Assembly (NCBI GenBank): GCA_934654835.1
Contig: CAKUGY010000002.1
Span: forward strand, 62,001 to 126,000
From: an uncultured Collinsella sp.
Lineage (GTDB): Bacteria; Actinomycetota; Coriobacteriia; Coriobacteriales; Coriobacteriaceae
Length of the DNA: 64,000 bases
Direction: 5' to 3'
Below the pieces are notes generated by a model. The model ran no database searches. It saw only the letters and a list, made by a program, of their open reading frames with translations, and was not told the DNA's origin. Every line of letters starts with the position of its first letter. Within the stretch, counting starts at the first letter, position 1. The position numbers and the translations under genes are program-made. This document shows positions 1 to 9,159 of the stretch, piece by piece.

Positions 1-1
1 A

Positions 2-778
2 TTCTTTTCTTCGGCGGCGAACTCGGGCTATACGTGCTGTGAGCTTTGGACCGGCGCGATGCACCTGTATGTGGACTGCCATGGGTATGATTCGCTCGAC
101 CGCGTGCGAGAGCTGTCGCAGCGCTATGGGATTCGGATCGTCGGAATATGTCCGGAGCAGAATAACCCCAAGCCGTGGAACATCGCGGCTCGCGGGGAGG
201 AAGCGCGTGCACGGACGCTTGCGTACTTTAAGAACGTCGTGGATATCGCCGCGGAGCTTGGGGCCGAGCAAGTTATGGTTTCGAGCGGCTGGGCGTTTTT
301 GAATGAGTCGATCGAGGATGCGTGGGGACGCAGCGCGTCGATGCTGCGTGCGATTGCCGAGCATGCGGGCCCACGCGGCATTCGCCTGGTGCTTGAGGCG
401 CTGCAGCCCGTCGAGTCGATGATTGTGAACTCGGCGGCCGACACGAAGCGCATGATCGAGGCGGTTGACCATCCCGCGCTTAAAGCGTGCCTTGATATGG
501 GCGCCATGGCAGTGGCGGGAGATACGATCGACGACTATTTTGACCTGCTCGGCGATGATGTCGCCCACGTGCATTTTGTTGATGTGGCGGCAGATGAGAC
601 GACGCACCTGGCCTGGGGCGACGGCGACCGCGATATGCGGGCAGACCTGGATAGGCTGGTGGCGCGCGGCTACAAGGGCGTGGTTTCGGCCGAGACGTAT
701 GACGGGCGCTATTTCGCCGATCCCGCGGCAGCCGATGCTCAGGTGATGGCGGTGTATCGCCGCGCGATTGGCGCCTAA
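2..778 (+). CDS. Sugar phosphate isomerase/epimerase family TIM-barrel protein (5' truncated by window edge)
   Basis: The reading frame is open from base 2, so the ATG at 59 is probably internal and the true start lies upstream of the window. The visible 258 codons read as an AP-endonuclease-2/xylose-isomerase-like TIM barrel. Metal- and substrate-site patterns expected of the family are present: a glutamate in LVLEALQP, an aspartate in CLDMGAM, a histidine-aspartate pair in HVHFVD, and a late glutamate in VVSAETYDG. Such enzymes isomerise or epimerise ketoses or keto-sugars in the cytoplasm. The substrate cannot be told from the sequence. It ends about 210 bp before the his operon, separated by hairpins, so it is probably a different transcription unit. 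Confidence 0.8.
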   Translation, partial: FFSSAANSGYTCCELWTGAMHLYVDCHGYDSLDRVRELSQRYGIRIVGICPEQNNPKPWNIAARGEEARARTLAYFKNVVDIAAELGAEQVMVSSGWAFLNESIEDAWGRSASMLRAIAEHAGPRGIRLVLEALQPVESMIVNSAADTKRMIEAVDHPALKACLDMGAMAVAGDTIDDYFDLLGDDVAHVHFVDVAADETTHLAWGDGDRDMRADLDRLVARGYKGVVSAETYDGRYFADPAAADAQVMAVYRRAIGA

Positions 779-878
779 GCGAGACGGGGCGCCGAGCTGC
801 TGTTCGGCGGATTTCTGCTGGGCGCTCGAAATGGGACGCGCTTTCCCTATGTTTCCAAATGAATACGCTGTGAGCCGT

Positions 879-894
879 GGGAGACGATTCTCCC
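879..894 (+). other. Short hairpin in the hisZG leader
   Basis: A six-base-pair inverted repeat (GGGAGA/TCTCCC) with a four-base loop lies between the upstream isomerase and the his operon. It is followed 30 bp later by a much stronger hairpin. It could be part of a leader structure. No T-box consensus and no histidine-rich leader peptide were recognised. Confidence 0.35.
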
Positions 895-923
895 CGCAAG
901 CACTCTAGTATGCTAAAGTACCC

Positions 924-953
924 AGAAGACCGGCGGAGCTATGCCGGTCTTCT
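924..953 (+). terminator. Strong hairpin just upstream of hisZG
   Basis: An 11-bp perfect stem (AGAAGACCGGC/GCCGGTCTTCT) with an eight-base loop ends 36 bp before the hisZG start. It has only a weak T-rich tail (TGTTCTAT). It may terminate the upstream isomerase transcript, or act as an attenuator of the his operon. Confidence 0.5.
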
Positions 954-989
954 GTTCTATACGAAGCACAGCATGAGGAGGCTCACCAG

Positions 990-2705
990 ATGACGGCCAC
1001 ACCGTGGGGATTCCGGGACATATTGCCCGAGGAGGCTCAGGCGCGCGAGGAGATTGCGCTGACGGTGAAGGGCTGCTTCAGGGAGCATCATTACCTTCCG
1101 GTTGAGACGCCGCTGCTCGAGGACAAGGGTTCGCTCGAGGAAGGCGGCCGCATCGCGGACACGCCGTTCAAGCTTTTCGATGACGACGGCCGTCTGCTGG
1201 TGGTCCGTCCCGATAACACGCTGCCCATCGTACGCCTGGTCTCGACCCGCATGCGCGCGGCCGACCTGCCGCTTCGCCTGCGCTACGAGGCGCCGGTGGT
1301 TCGCGAGTGCCAGCGCAATGCCGGCGGCTCGCGTCAGTTCACCCAGTTGGGCTTTGAGCTTATCGGCGCGGGCGATACCGCGGGCGATGTCGAGATTGTG
1401 TCGCTCGTGGCCGAAGCTGTGCATAAGCTCGCACTGCCCGATGCGCGCATTATCGCAGGTAGCGTGCGCCCGTTTAAGGAGCTGCTCGCGGCATGCGAGG
1501 ATCGCGAGCTGGCTGCCGAGGCGCTGCGTTGCGTGCACGCCAACGACTTTGTGGGCCTCGATACCCGCGTGGCGGAAAGCGCCGAGCCCGAGGCCGTGAA
1601 GGCCGCCATTAGCGAGCTGCCGCGCCTGCATGGCGGCGCCGAGGTGCTCGACCGCGTGGACGCGTTGCTGGCGGCGGCCGGTATCGTCGCGCCGCTCACA
1701 CGCGAGCTGCGTGCTCTTGTTGAGGGTCTGGCTCCCGAGGACGCTCAGGTGCTGTCCTTCGACTTCTCCATCATGAATTCCTTCGATTACTACACCGGCC
1801 TGGTCTTTAAGGCCTACGCGGGTGGCCTGCCCGATCCGGTCGGCTCGGGCGGTCGCTACGACTCTATCTTTACCGGCGCTTTTGGCGAGGGCATCGAGGT
1901 GCCAGCGGCAGGCTTTGCCTTTTCGCTCGAGCGCTTGGAGGCCGCGCGCACCTCGGCCGAGGACGCCGCCTCCGATGGCGATCACGCCGTGGGCCGTGGC
2001 GCCGAGAGCCCGCTGCGCATCGCCGTGCCCAAGGGTTCGCTCAAGGCCGACACGCTCGACGTGCTCGAGGCCGCGGGCTTGGAAGTCTCTGAGCTGCGCG
2101 ATCCCGGCCGCCACCTGATCGTGCGCGGTCGCGACACGCGTGCCGGCGAGGGCGCGGTCGGCGATATTGAGTTTGTCATCGTGCGCCCCAGCGACGCGCC
2201 CGCCTTTGTGGGCTGCGGCGGTGCCGACTGCGGCATCTGCGGCTGGGACTCGCTCATCGAGGCCGACCTCAACCTGCTGCAGCTCGTCGATCTGGGCTAT
2301 GGCCTGTGCACCTTCATTGAGGCGGAGCCCGCATGGCGCGCCGGCCAGGCCGAGCGCAACTATGCCCGCCGCGGGTCGCTTCGCGTGGCCACCAAGTACC
2401 CGCGCATCGCGAGCGCCTGGTATGCCGAGCGCGGCGTGAATGCCGATATCGTCTCGCTGCACGGCAATATTGAGTTGGGCCCCATTGTCGGCATGACCGA
2501 CCGCATCGTGGACATTACCGCAACGGGTGCGACCCTGCGCGACAACGACCTGGTCATTACCGGTCGCATTATGGATTGCACGGCGCGCTTCTTCGTTAAC
2601 CCGGGCGCTGCGCGTCTGGACCCGCGTGTGCGTAACCTGGCCGATCGCTTGGCGGCTGCCGTGAAGGACAAGCATTTTGAGCCCGTCGCGGGCTCGGCAC
2701 AATAG
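990..2705 (+). CDS. hisG: HisZ-HisG fusion, ATP phosphoribosyltransferase (regulatory plus catalytic subunit)
   Basis: A 571-residue protein joining two normally separate subunits. Residues 1 to about 325 are HisZ, the class-II histidyl-tRNA-synthetase-like regulatory subunit (start MTATPWGFRDILPEE; later DFSIMNSFDYYTGLVF and GSGGRYDSIF). After a short A/D/G-rich linker, residues from about 340 are short-form HisG, starting LRIAVPKGSLKADTL and containing VATKYPRIASAWYAE and the PRPP-binding region DITATGATLRDN. It catalyses the first step, condensing ATP with PRPP. Short HisG needs HisZ for activity and histidine feedback, so fusion fixes their stoichiometry. It starts with ATG after GAGGAGG and heads the his operon. 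Confidence 0.93.
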   Translation: MTATPWGFRDILPEEAQAREEIALTVKGCFREHHYLPVETPLLEDKGSLEEGGRIADTPFKLFDDDGRLLVVRPDNTLPIVRLVSTRMRAADLPLRLRYEAPVVRECQRNAGGSRQFTQLGFELIGAGDTAGDVEIVSLVAEAVHKLALPDARIIAGSVRPFKELLAACEDRELAAEALRCVHANDFVGLDTRVAESAEPEAVKAAISELPRLHGGAEVLDRVDALLAAAGIVAPLTRELRALVEGLAPEDAQVLSFDFSIMNSFDYYTGLVFKAYAGGLPDPVGSGGRYDSIFTGAFGEGIEVPAAGFAFSLERLEAARTSAEDAASDGDHAVGRGAESPLRIAVPKGSLKADTLDVLEAAGLEVSELRDPGRHLIVRGRDTRAGEGAVGDIEFVIVRPSDAPAFVGCGGADCGICGWDSLIEADLNLLQLVDLGYGLCTFIEAEPAWRAGQAERNYARRGSLRVATKYPRIASAWYAERGVNADIVSLHGNIELGPIVGMTDRIVDITATGATLRDNDLVITGRIMDCTARFFVNPGAARLDPRVRNLADRLAAAVKDKHFEPVAGSAQ

Positions 2706-2810
2706 CGCGAGCGCGCACGGGCGCCCCCACGTCCGGGCTGCGGGCCGATTGGCACTGCTGCCCGGTCTCACGTTTCTCAAACGCAACTTTAACCGATAGG
2801 GGATACCGAT

Positions 2811-4244
2811 ATGAAGACCATCAAACTTGCTCCCGGCGAGCGCCTCGTCACTAATCAGCTCAACCGCAAGGGCGTGCTGCCGCAAAACATCGTCGACGCC
2901 GCCCGCGATATCGTGGCCAACGTGCGCGCCAACGGCGATGCCGCGGTGCGCGATTACTGCCAGCGTTTTGACGGTGTTGAGCTGCAGAGCTTCCGCCTTC
3001 CGCAGGAGCAGATCGATGCCGCGCTCGAAGGCCTCGACCCGGCCTTTGTCGCCGCGCTCGAGAAGGCCGCGCGCCAGATTCGTGAGTTTCACCAGCGCGA
3101 GGTCGAGCAGAGCTGGTTTACCACGCGCCCGGACGGCACGATGCTCGGCGTCAAAGTGACCCCGCTCGCCGCAGCCGGTATCTATGTGCCGGGCGGCCGC
3201 GCGCAGTATCCCTCAACCGTGCTCATGAACGCGATTCCGGCCAAGGTGGCCGGCGTTAAGCGCGTGGTTATGGTGACCCCGCCGCAAAAGGACGGCCTGA
3301 TCAGTCCCTATACGCTCGCGGCTGCCAAGCTCGGCGGCGTGGACGAGATTTATATGGTGGGCGGCGCCCAGGCTGTGGCCGCGCTGGCGTACGGTACCGA
3401 GACCATTCCGCGCGTCGACAAGATCACCGGCCCGGGCAACGCCTTTGTCGCCGCGGCCAAGCAGATCGTGTCGGGCGACGTGGGCATCGACATGGTCGCC
3501 GGCCCGTCCGAGGTCTGCGTGCTGGCCGACGCCACCGCCAAGCCCATGGTGGTCGCTGCCGACCTGATGGCCCAGGCCGAGCACGATCCGCTGGCCGCCT
3601 GCTATCTGGTGACCTGCGATGAGCAGTTTGCGCGCGAGGTCGAGGCCGGCATCGACATCCTGGTCGCGCAGTCGCCGCGTGCTGAGATCACCCGTGCCTC
3701 GCTCGACAACGAGGGCACGATTGTCGTCGCTGCCGACATGGCCGCCGCCGTCGAGGCCGTGAACACCGTGGCGCCCGAGCACTTGGAGCTGCACTGCAAG
3801 GATGCGATGGGCCTGCTCGGCGGCATTCGCAACGCCGGCGCCATCTTTGTGGGCGCCTGGAGCTCCGAGCCGCTCGGCGATTACGTCGCCGGCCCCAACC
3901 ACACGCTGCCGACCGGCGGCACGGCCATGTTCTCCAACCCGCTTTCGGTGGAGGAGTTCGTCAAGCGCTCGAGCGTTATCTGCTATACGCCCGAGGGCCT
4001 GCTCTCCGACGCTCCCGCTACGCAGCGTCTGGCCGAGGCAGAGGGCCTGTGGGCGCACGCGCTTTCGGCCGCGCTGCGCCGTCGCGTGCTGGAGCAGGGC
4101 GAGGACTCTGTGAGCGCTGAGTCGCTGGCCGCGGCCGACCTGACTAAGGTCGCCTGGCCGGGCGATACGACCGCGACGGTTGCCGAGGGCGTGGACCTGG
4201 CAGCTGCGGGTGGTGCCGCTGGCGCTGCCGGCGAGGAGGCCTAA
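2811..4244 (+). CDS. hisD: Histidinol dehydrogenase
   Basis: A 477-residue enzyme that oxidises histidinol to histidine in two NAD-dependent steps, the last reactions of the pathway. Family hallmarks are visible: the NAD-binding stretch AAGIYVPGGRAQYPS, GPGNAFVAAAKQIV, the catalytic Glu-His in VAPEHLELH, and the zinc-ligand region GPNHTLPTGGTA. It is about 45 residues longer than typical HisD. The extra length is a C-terminal tail rich in alanine and glycine that looks disordered. It begins 105 bp after hisZG, the widest gap within the early operon. It ends one base before the ATG of hisC. Confidence 0.95.
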   Translation: MKTIKLAPGERLVTNQLNRKGVLPQNIVDAARDIVANVRANGDAAVRDYCQRFDGVELQSFRLPQEQIDAALEGLDPAFVAALEKAARQIREFHQREVEQSWFTTRPDGTMLGVKVTPLAAAGIYVPGGRAQYPSTVLMNAIPAKVAGVKRVVMVTPPQKDGLISPYTLAAAKLGGVDEIYMVGGAQAVAALAYGTETIPRVDKITGPGNAFVAAAKQIVSGDVGIDMVAGPSEVCVLADATAKPMVVAADLMAQAEHDPLAACYLVTCDEQFAREVEAGIDILVAQSPRAEITRASLDNEGTIVVAADMAAAVEAVNTVAPEHLELHCKDAMGLLGGIRNAGAIFVGAWSSEPLGDYVAGPNHTLPTGGTAMFSNPLSVEEFVKRSSVICYTPEGLLSDAPATQRLAEAEGLWAHALSAALRRRVLEQGEDSVSAESLAAADLTKVAWPGDTTATVAEGVDLAAAGGAAGAAGEEA

Positions 4245-4245
4245 C

Positions 4246-5361
4246 ATGGCCGAGCTTTCACCTCGCATGAAGGAGCTCGTCCAGCCTTATCTGGCTGGCA
4301 TTGAGCCCTATGATCCCAACTTTACGCCCACGCGCATCAACCTTTCGGCCAACGAGAACACCTATCCCGTGCCGGCTGGCGTGCGCGAGGCGGTCAATGC
4401 GGCACTCGCCGCTACGCCGCTCAACCGCTATCCCGATCCCATGTCCAACGACCTGCGCGACGAGCTTGCTGCCTGGCATGGCGTGACGCGCGAGAATATC
4501 TGCGTGGGCAACGGCGGCGATGAGCTGCTCTATAACTACCTGCTGGCGTTTGGCGGCGCGGGGCGGACTCTGCTCAACTGCCCGCCGTGCTTTAGCGAGT
4601 ACGCCTTCTTTGCGTCGCTGTGCCAGACCGAGGTGCGCGACGTGTGGCGCGACCCGGCGAGCTTTGAGCTCGACCAGGCTGCCGTGCTTGCGGCGGCGCC
4701 CGAGTGCAATCTGGTCATCGTGACCTCGCCCAACAATCCCACGGGCGACGTGGCCCCGCTCGACTTTGTCGCAGCGCTGTGCGATGCCTGCCCCGGCATG
4801 GTGATGGTCGACGAGGCCTACGTTGAGTTCGCCGACGATTCGTTTGGCGCGGCCACCACGGCGCAGGGACTTATCGCCGAGCATCCCAACCTGGTGATTC
4901 TGCACACGCTGTCCAAGGCGTTTGGCGCCGCCGGCACGCGTCTGGGCTATGTGATCGCGGCGCCCGAGGTTATCGAGGTGTTTACGGCGATTCGCCAGAT
5001 CTACTCGGTTAACGTGCTGAGCCAGGCGGCGGCGCTTGCTTGCGTGCGTGCCCGCGATGCGTATGCGCCCGTGGTGGCGCTGGTTGCGAACGAGCGCGAG
5101 CGCGAGCTGGCCGCCCTGCGCGCGATGGCTGCCGAGGGCCTGCCCGTGGAGGCATGGCCGAGCGCGGCGAACTTTGTGCTCGTACGCACGCCGCACGCCA
5201 CGCGCGTGCGCGAGCGCCTGCGCGACGAGTATTCCATTTTGGTGCGCGACTTTAGCTACGCGCCGGGTCTCGCGGATTGCCTGCGCATCACCGTGGGCAC
5301 GCCGCAGGAAAACGAAGAGGTGCTGGACGCGTTTGCCGCGCTGGTGAAGGAGGAGATGTAG
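4246..5361 (+). CDS. hisC: Histidinol-phosphate aminotransferase
   Basis: A 371-residue PLP-dependent fold-type I aminotransferase converting imidazole-acetol phosphate to histidinol phosphate. Visible signatures are VTSPNNPTGD, the PLP-stacking aspartate in MVMVDEAYVEF, and the Schiff-base lysine in LHTLSKAFGAAGTRLGY. I chose the ATG at 4246 because it gives MAELSPRMKEL and follows GAGGAGG at the end of hisD. Longer in-frame starts lie inside hisD and would add an atypical basic leader. One base separates the hisD stop from this start, and hisB follows immediately, so translational coupling is likely. Confidence 0.95.
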   Translation: MAELSPRMKELVQPYLAGIEPYDPNFTPTRINLSANENTYPVPAGVREAVNAALAATPLNRYPDPMSNDLRDELAAWHGVTRENICVGNGGDELLYNYLLAFGGAGRTLLNCPPCFSEYAFFASLCQTEVRDVWRDPASFELDQAAVLAAAPECNLVIVTSPNNPTGDVAPLDFVAALCDACPGMVMVDEAYVEFADDSFGAATTAQGLIAEHPNLVILHTLSKAFGAAGTRLGYVIAAPEVIEVFTAIRQIYSVNVLSQAAALACVRARDAYAPVVALVANERERELAALRAMAAEGLPVEAWPSAANFVLVRTPHATRVRERLRDEYSILVRDFSYAPGLADCLRITVGTPQENEEVLDAFAALVKEEM

Positions 5362-5949
5362 ATGGACCGCTATGCCGAGGTGACCCGCAAGACGGGCGAG
5401 ACCGACATTGTCGTCAAGCTCGACCTGGACGGAACCGGCGTGTGCGATATCTCGGCCGGCGTGCCGTTTTTCGACCATATGCTCAACGCCTTCGGCCGCC
5501 ATGGTCTGTTTGACCTGACGGTGCACGCGGTGGGCGACGTGGAGGTCGACGCGCATCACACCGTCGAGGACACGGGCATTGTGCTGGGCGAGGCGTTTTG
5601 CCAGGCGCTGGGCGACAAGGCGGGCATCACACGCTTTGCCGACGCGGCGATTGCCATGGACGAGACACTCGTGATGGCCGCTGTGGACATCTCGGGTCGT
5701 GGGCAGGCCTACTGCGAGCTGCCCGTGCCGACTGAGCGCGTGGGCAGCTTCGATACCGAGCTGGCCGTCGAGTTCTTCTACGCCTTCGCGCGCGATGCCA
5801 AGCTTACGCTGCACGTGCGCGAGCTGGCGGGTGGCAATTCGCACCACATTATCGAGGCCGCCTTTAAGGCCGTGGGCCGCACGATGCGCCACGCCTGCGA
5901 GCTCGATCCCCGCGTGCAGGGTATCCCCAGTACCAAGGGCTCGCTGTAG
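5362..5949 (+). CDS. hisB: Imidazoleglycerol-phosphate dehydratase (monofunctional)
   Basis: A 195-residue manganese-dependent dehydratase acting at the sixth step of histidine synthesis. The two characteristic metal-binding histidine clusters are present as DAHHTVEDTGI and GGNSHHIIEA, as is FFDHMLNAFGRHG. There is no HAD-phosphatase domain as in enteric HisB, so histidinol-phosphate phosphatase must be separate. The convergent PHP gene ending at 9159 can supply it. The start directly follows the hisC stop and has AGGAGGAG upstream. A strong hairpin lies 14 bp after its stop. Confidence 0.96.
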   Translation: MDRYAEVTRKTGETDIVVKLDLDGTGVCDISAGVPFFDHMLNAFGRHGLFDLTVHAVGDVEVDAHHTVEDTGIVLGEAFCQALGDKAGITRFADAAIAMDETLVMAAVDISGRGQAYCELPVPTERVGSFDTELAVEFFYAFARDAKLTLHVRELAGGNSHHIIEAAFKAVGRTMRHACELDPRVQGIPSTKGSL

Positions 5950-5963
5950 TTGCAACAAGAGTA

Positions 5964-6004
5964 AAAACCACCACAAAGGTGCCTGTCCCCTTTGTGGTGG
6001 TTTT
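5964..6004 (+). repeat. Intra-operon hairpin with CCTGTCCC loop (between hisB and hisH)
   Basis: A perfect 15-bp stem (AAAACCACCACAAAG and its complement) encloses an 11-base loop, GTGCCTGTCCC. The left arm supplies an A-run and the right arm a T-run, so it resembles a bidirectional terminator. It sits inside the his operon and could make the downstream hisHAFIE genes subject to partial termination. A hairpin at 45770-45810 carries the same CCTGTCCC loop on a different stem. Confidence 0.7.
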
Positions 6005-6029
6005 GGATGATGAGAAAAGGGAGGGTCGC

Positions 6030-6731
6030 GTGGGCGAACCGAAGATCGTGGTGGCCGACTACCACAAGGGCAACTTGTCGAGCGTCGTGCGCGGGCTTGC
6101 GCGCGCCGGTGCTGTTGCCTGCACGTCGGACGATCCGGACCAGATCCGCCGTGCCGATGGCTTGGTCATCCCGGGCGTGGGCGCGTTCTACGACGCGATC
6201 GCCTTTATGCGACAGAGCGGCGAGGCAGACGCCGTGCTCGACGCCGTGGCCGCCGGAACTCCGCTGCTCGGCATCTGCCTGGGCCTTCAGCTGTTTTTTG
6301 AGCGCGGCAACGAGGGCGTACCGGCGGACGAGGGCGCGGTCGCGGACGGTGGTGCCTCCGGGCAGGTCGGTGGCCCTTGGGTTGATGGTTTGGGCATCAT
6401 GCGCGGCTCGTGCACGCGCTTGGAGTCGAGCCGCCTGAAGGTGCCGCACGTGGGCTGGGACCAGGTACACATGACGCCCGCCGGCGCGGCCGATCCGCTG
6501 CTCGCTGGTTTTGCCGAGGGCGCCAACATGTACTTCACCCACAGCTACGCGGTGGCCGACGACGCCGATGCCGCCGATGTTCTGGCACGAACGCACTACA
6601 CGCGGAGCTTCCCGTGCATCGTGCGCCACGGCAACGTGTGGGGCTGTCAGTTCCATCCCGAGAAATCCTCCGCGCTGGGCCAGCGCATCCTGAAGAACTT
6701 CGTGAGCATCGTCGAGGAGGCCGGCCGATGA
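6030..6731 (+). CDS. hisH: Imidazole glycerol phosphate synthase, glutaminase subunit
   Basis: A 233-residue class-I glutamine amidotransferase that hydrolyses glutamine and channels ammonia to HisF. The nucleophile region LLGICLGLQLFFE holds the catalytic cysteine. The His/Glu of the triad lie in VWGCQFHPEKSSALG. I place the start at the GTG at 6030, giving VGEPKIVVADYHKGN, because AAAGGGAGG lies five bases upstream and this matches the usual HisH N-terminus. The in-frame ATG at 5979 lies within the repeat hairpin. The stop overlaps the hisA start by four bases (ATGA). An insertion of about 15 G/A-rich residues follows NEGVPADEGA. Confidence 0.93.
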   Translation: MGEPKIVVADYHKGNLSSVVRGLARAGAVACTSDDPDQIRRADGLVIPGVGAFYDAIAFMRQSGEADAVLDAVAAGTPLLGICLGLQLFFERGNEGVPADEGAVADGGASGQVGGPWVDGLGIMRGSCTRLESSRLKVPHVGWDQVHMTPAGAADPLLAGFAEGANMYFTHSYAVADDADAADVLARTHYTRSFPCIVRHGNVWGCQFHPEKSSALGQRILKNFVSIVEEAGR

Positions 6732-7471
6732 TCCTGTTTCCCGCAATCGATTTGATCGGCGGCAAGGTCGTACGCCTGGAGCGCGGCGACCGCAGCCGTT
6801 GCAAGGTATATTCCGACGACCCCGTGGCCGTTGCCCGTTCCTTTGCCGAGCAGGGCGCGAGCTGGGTGCACGTTGTCGACCTGTCCGCCGCCTTTGGCGA
6901 GGACGAGGACGCGTGCGCTGCCAACTCGGCGGCGATCGAGGCCATCTGCGGCGTCGACGGTCTGTCCGTGGACGTGGGCGGCGGCGTTCGCTCGCTCGCG
7001 CGCATTGACGAGCTGGCCGGCTACGGCGCTCGCCGCATCGCGCTGGGCACGGTGCTCGTGACCGAGCCGGGCTTTGCCGAGGTTGCGGCCCGTGGCTTTG
7101 GCGAACTGCTGGTGGCAGACATTGCTGCGCGCGATGGCCAGGTCAAGGTGAACGGCTGGCGCGACGGCGCGGGCGTGGCGCTCGATGATGCCGTGGCGCA
7201 GCTCAGCGAGCTGGGCTTTAAGCACCTGGTCTACACCGACATCGCGCGCGACGGCATGCAGGCGGGCATCGACGTGGCGGCGTATCGCCATGTGGCGCAG
7301 GTCGCGGGCTTTCCCGTCGTGGCGTCGGGTGGCATCTCGACACTCGACGACATTCGTGCGCTTGCCGCGGTGGGCGAGGATGCCATCGAGGGCGCCATTA
7401 CCGGTCGTGCGCTCTACGAGGGCAACTTTACGCTGGCACAGGCGCTGGCTGCCGCCCGAGGGGAGGAGTAG
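6728..7471 (+). CDS. hisA: ProFAR isomerase (phosphoribosylformimino-AICAR-P isomerase)
   Basis: A 247-residue (beta-alpha)8 barrel catalysing the Amadori rearrangement of ProFAR to PRFAR. Family features visible are the N-terminal ILFPAIDLIGGKVVRL with the catalytic aspartate, the first phosphate-binding glycines in SVDVGGGVRS, the second catalytic aspartate in YTDIARDGM, and VVASGGIST near the C-terminus. The ATG overlaps the hisH stop. The overlong reading upstream belongs to hisH sequence in another frame. It is followed three bases later by hisF, its structural paralogue. Confidence 0.96.
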   Translation: MILFPAIDLIGGKVVRLERGDRSRCKVYSDDPVAVARSFAEQGASWVHVVDLSAAFGEDEDACAANSAAIEAICGVDGLSVDVGGGVRSLARIDELAGYGARRIALGTVLVTEPGFAEVAARGFGELLVADIAARDGQVKVNGWRDGAGVALDDAVAQLSELGFKHLVYTDIARDGMQAGIDVAAYRHVAQVAGFPVVASGGISTLDDIRALAAVGEDAIEGAITGRALYEGNFTLAQALAAARGEE

Positions 7472-7474
7472 CCC

Positions 7475-8257
<783 letters not shown>

Positions 8258-8306
8258 TGCTGCGGCTTGCCCAGGCACTTCGGGGCTGAGGGGCGTGCGC
8301 TGCGGC

Positions 8307-8400
8307 TTGTCCAGGCACCGCATCTTGCCGCTCAAACCGTCGCTCGCGTACCAAAGTACGCGTCGCTCCTCTTTCGCGGCAACCTGCGGCACCTGGACAA
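8307..8400. repeat. 94-bp imperfect palindrome, copy A (shared with 34414-34513)
   Basis: Two long arms starting TTGTCCAGGCACC and ending GGCACCTGGACAA flank a central GTACCAAAGTAC. The central part (CTCAAACCGTCGCTCGCGTAC and GTACGCGTCGCTCCTCTTTC) is almost identical to the copy at 34414-34513. The outer stems differ in sequence but stay complementary in each copy. It fills most of the hisF-hisI gap. Confidence 0.75.
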
Positions 8401-8437
8401 CCCTCGCCGACCTGCGATGTTTGAATTGGGGAAAGAA

Positions 8438-8767
8438 ATGGAAGAGATAACCGATCCTTCAAAGCTCAAATATGACGCCAGTGGATTGATTCCTTGTGTT
8501 GTTCAGCAATATGACACTGGCGAGGTGCTTATGGTTGCTTGGATGAACGAGGAGTCGGTGGGGCTGACGCTCAAGACTGGGACCACGTGGTTTTGGAGCC
8601 GTAGCCGTCAGGAGCTCTGGAATAAGGGCGCGACGAGTGGCAACATGCAGCAGGTCAAGGAACTCTGGGCCGACTGCGATAACGATACGTTGCTGGTCAA
8701 GGTGGACTCTCCGGGCCCGGCTTGCCACACCGGCAACCGTACCTGCTTCTTTAAGAAACTCGCCTAG
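8438..8767 (+). CDS. hisI: Phosphoribosyl-AMP cyclohydrolase
   Basis: A 109-residue zinc enzyme opening the adenine ring of PR-AMP, step three of the pathway. The sequence has LKYDASGLIPCVVQQ, VLMVAWMNEES, TWFWSRSRQELWNKG, and metal ligands in WADCDNDTLLV and GPACHTGNRTCFF. The domain is separate from HisE, unlike the HisIE fusion. I favour the ATG at 8438, which follows GGGGAAAG closely. An ATG at 8417 is an alternative with a poorer ribosome site. Earlier in-frame starts would put the repeat element at 8307-8400 inside the protein. Confidence 0.93.
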   Translation: MEEITDPSKLKYDASGLIPCVVQQYDTGEVLMVAWMNEESVGLTLKTGTTWFWSRSRQELWNKGATSGNMQQVKELWADCDNDTLLVKVDSPGPACHTGNRTCFFKKLA

Positions 8768-8813
8768 GGCAAGCGCTCTGCCGGGCGTTCTGTCAAATAG
8801 AAAGGATTGAACC

Positions 8814-9131
8814 ATGGGTGTGCGCACCGCAAATGTTCAGGATGGAAATATCGGCGAGACGCTGACGGGTCTGGCCGAGGTGATTCACGGCCGCCGCGAT
8901 GCATCGCCGCAGGAGAGCTACACCGCGCGTTTGCTGACCGATGTTGAGGACGAGCTGCTCAAGAAGCTTGCCGAGGAGGCGAGCGAGGTCATCATGGCCT
9001 GCAAGGACAACGATCACGACCACATCCGCTACGAGGCCGGCGACCTGATCTATCACCTGCTCGTAACGCTCGAGCGCTACGGCATCACCCTCGACGAACT
9101 AGCCGGCGAACTCAATGCCCGCCGCCACTAG
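8814..9131 (+). CDS. hisE: Phosphoribosyl-ATP pyrophosphatase
   Basis: A 105-residue all-alpha MazG-like hydrolase removing pyrophosphate from PR-ATP, step two. The helix with KLAEEASEVIMACKDND and the metal-binding YEAGDLIYHLLV follow the expected ExxE...ExxD pattern. It closes the his operon, with AGAAAGGA upstream of the ATG. Its stop codon lies inside the left arm of a hairpin whose right arm abuts the stop of the convergent histidinol phosphatase. Confidence 0.95.
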   Translation: MGVRTANVQDGNIGETLTGLAEVIHGRRDASPQESYTARLLTDVEDELLKKLAEEASEVIMACKDNDHDHIRYEAGDLIYHLLVTLERYGITLDELAGELNARRH

Positions 9132-9159
9132 TCGTTTAAGAACGTCCCCAACGACTAGT
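9127..9159. terminator. Shared hairpin between convergent hisE and histidinol phosphatase
   Basis: A 10-bp perfect stem (ACTAGTCGTT/AACGACTAGT) with the loop TAAGAACGTCCCC. The hisE stop TAG lies in the left arm. The stop of the opposing gene begins at the last base of the right arm. It probably ends transcription in both directions, although it lacks a long T-run. Confidence 0.6.

Noticed and set aside
780..989. T-box or histidine leader peptide ahead of hisZG
   Set aside because: No T-box consensus and no histidine-codon run were found; only two plain hairpins are visible.
957..3092. Long minus-strand open frame opposite hisZG and hisD
   Set aside because: Shadow of two well-supported genes, with biased low-complexity translation and no recognisable domain.
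8267..8437. N-terminal extension of HisI
   Set aside because: The in-frame upstream region is the palindromic repeat at 8307-8400, not conserved HisI sequence.
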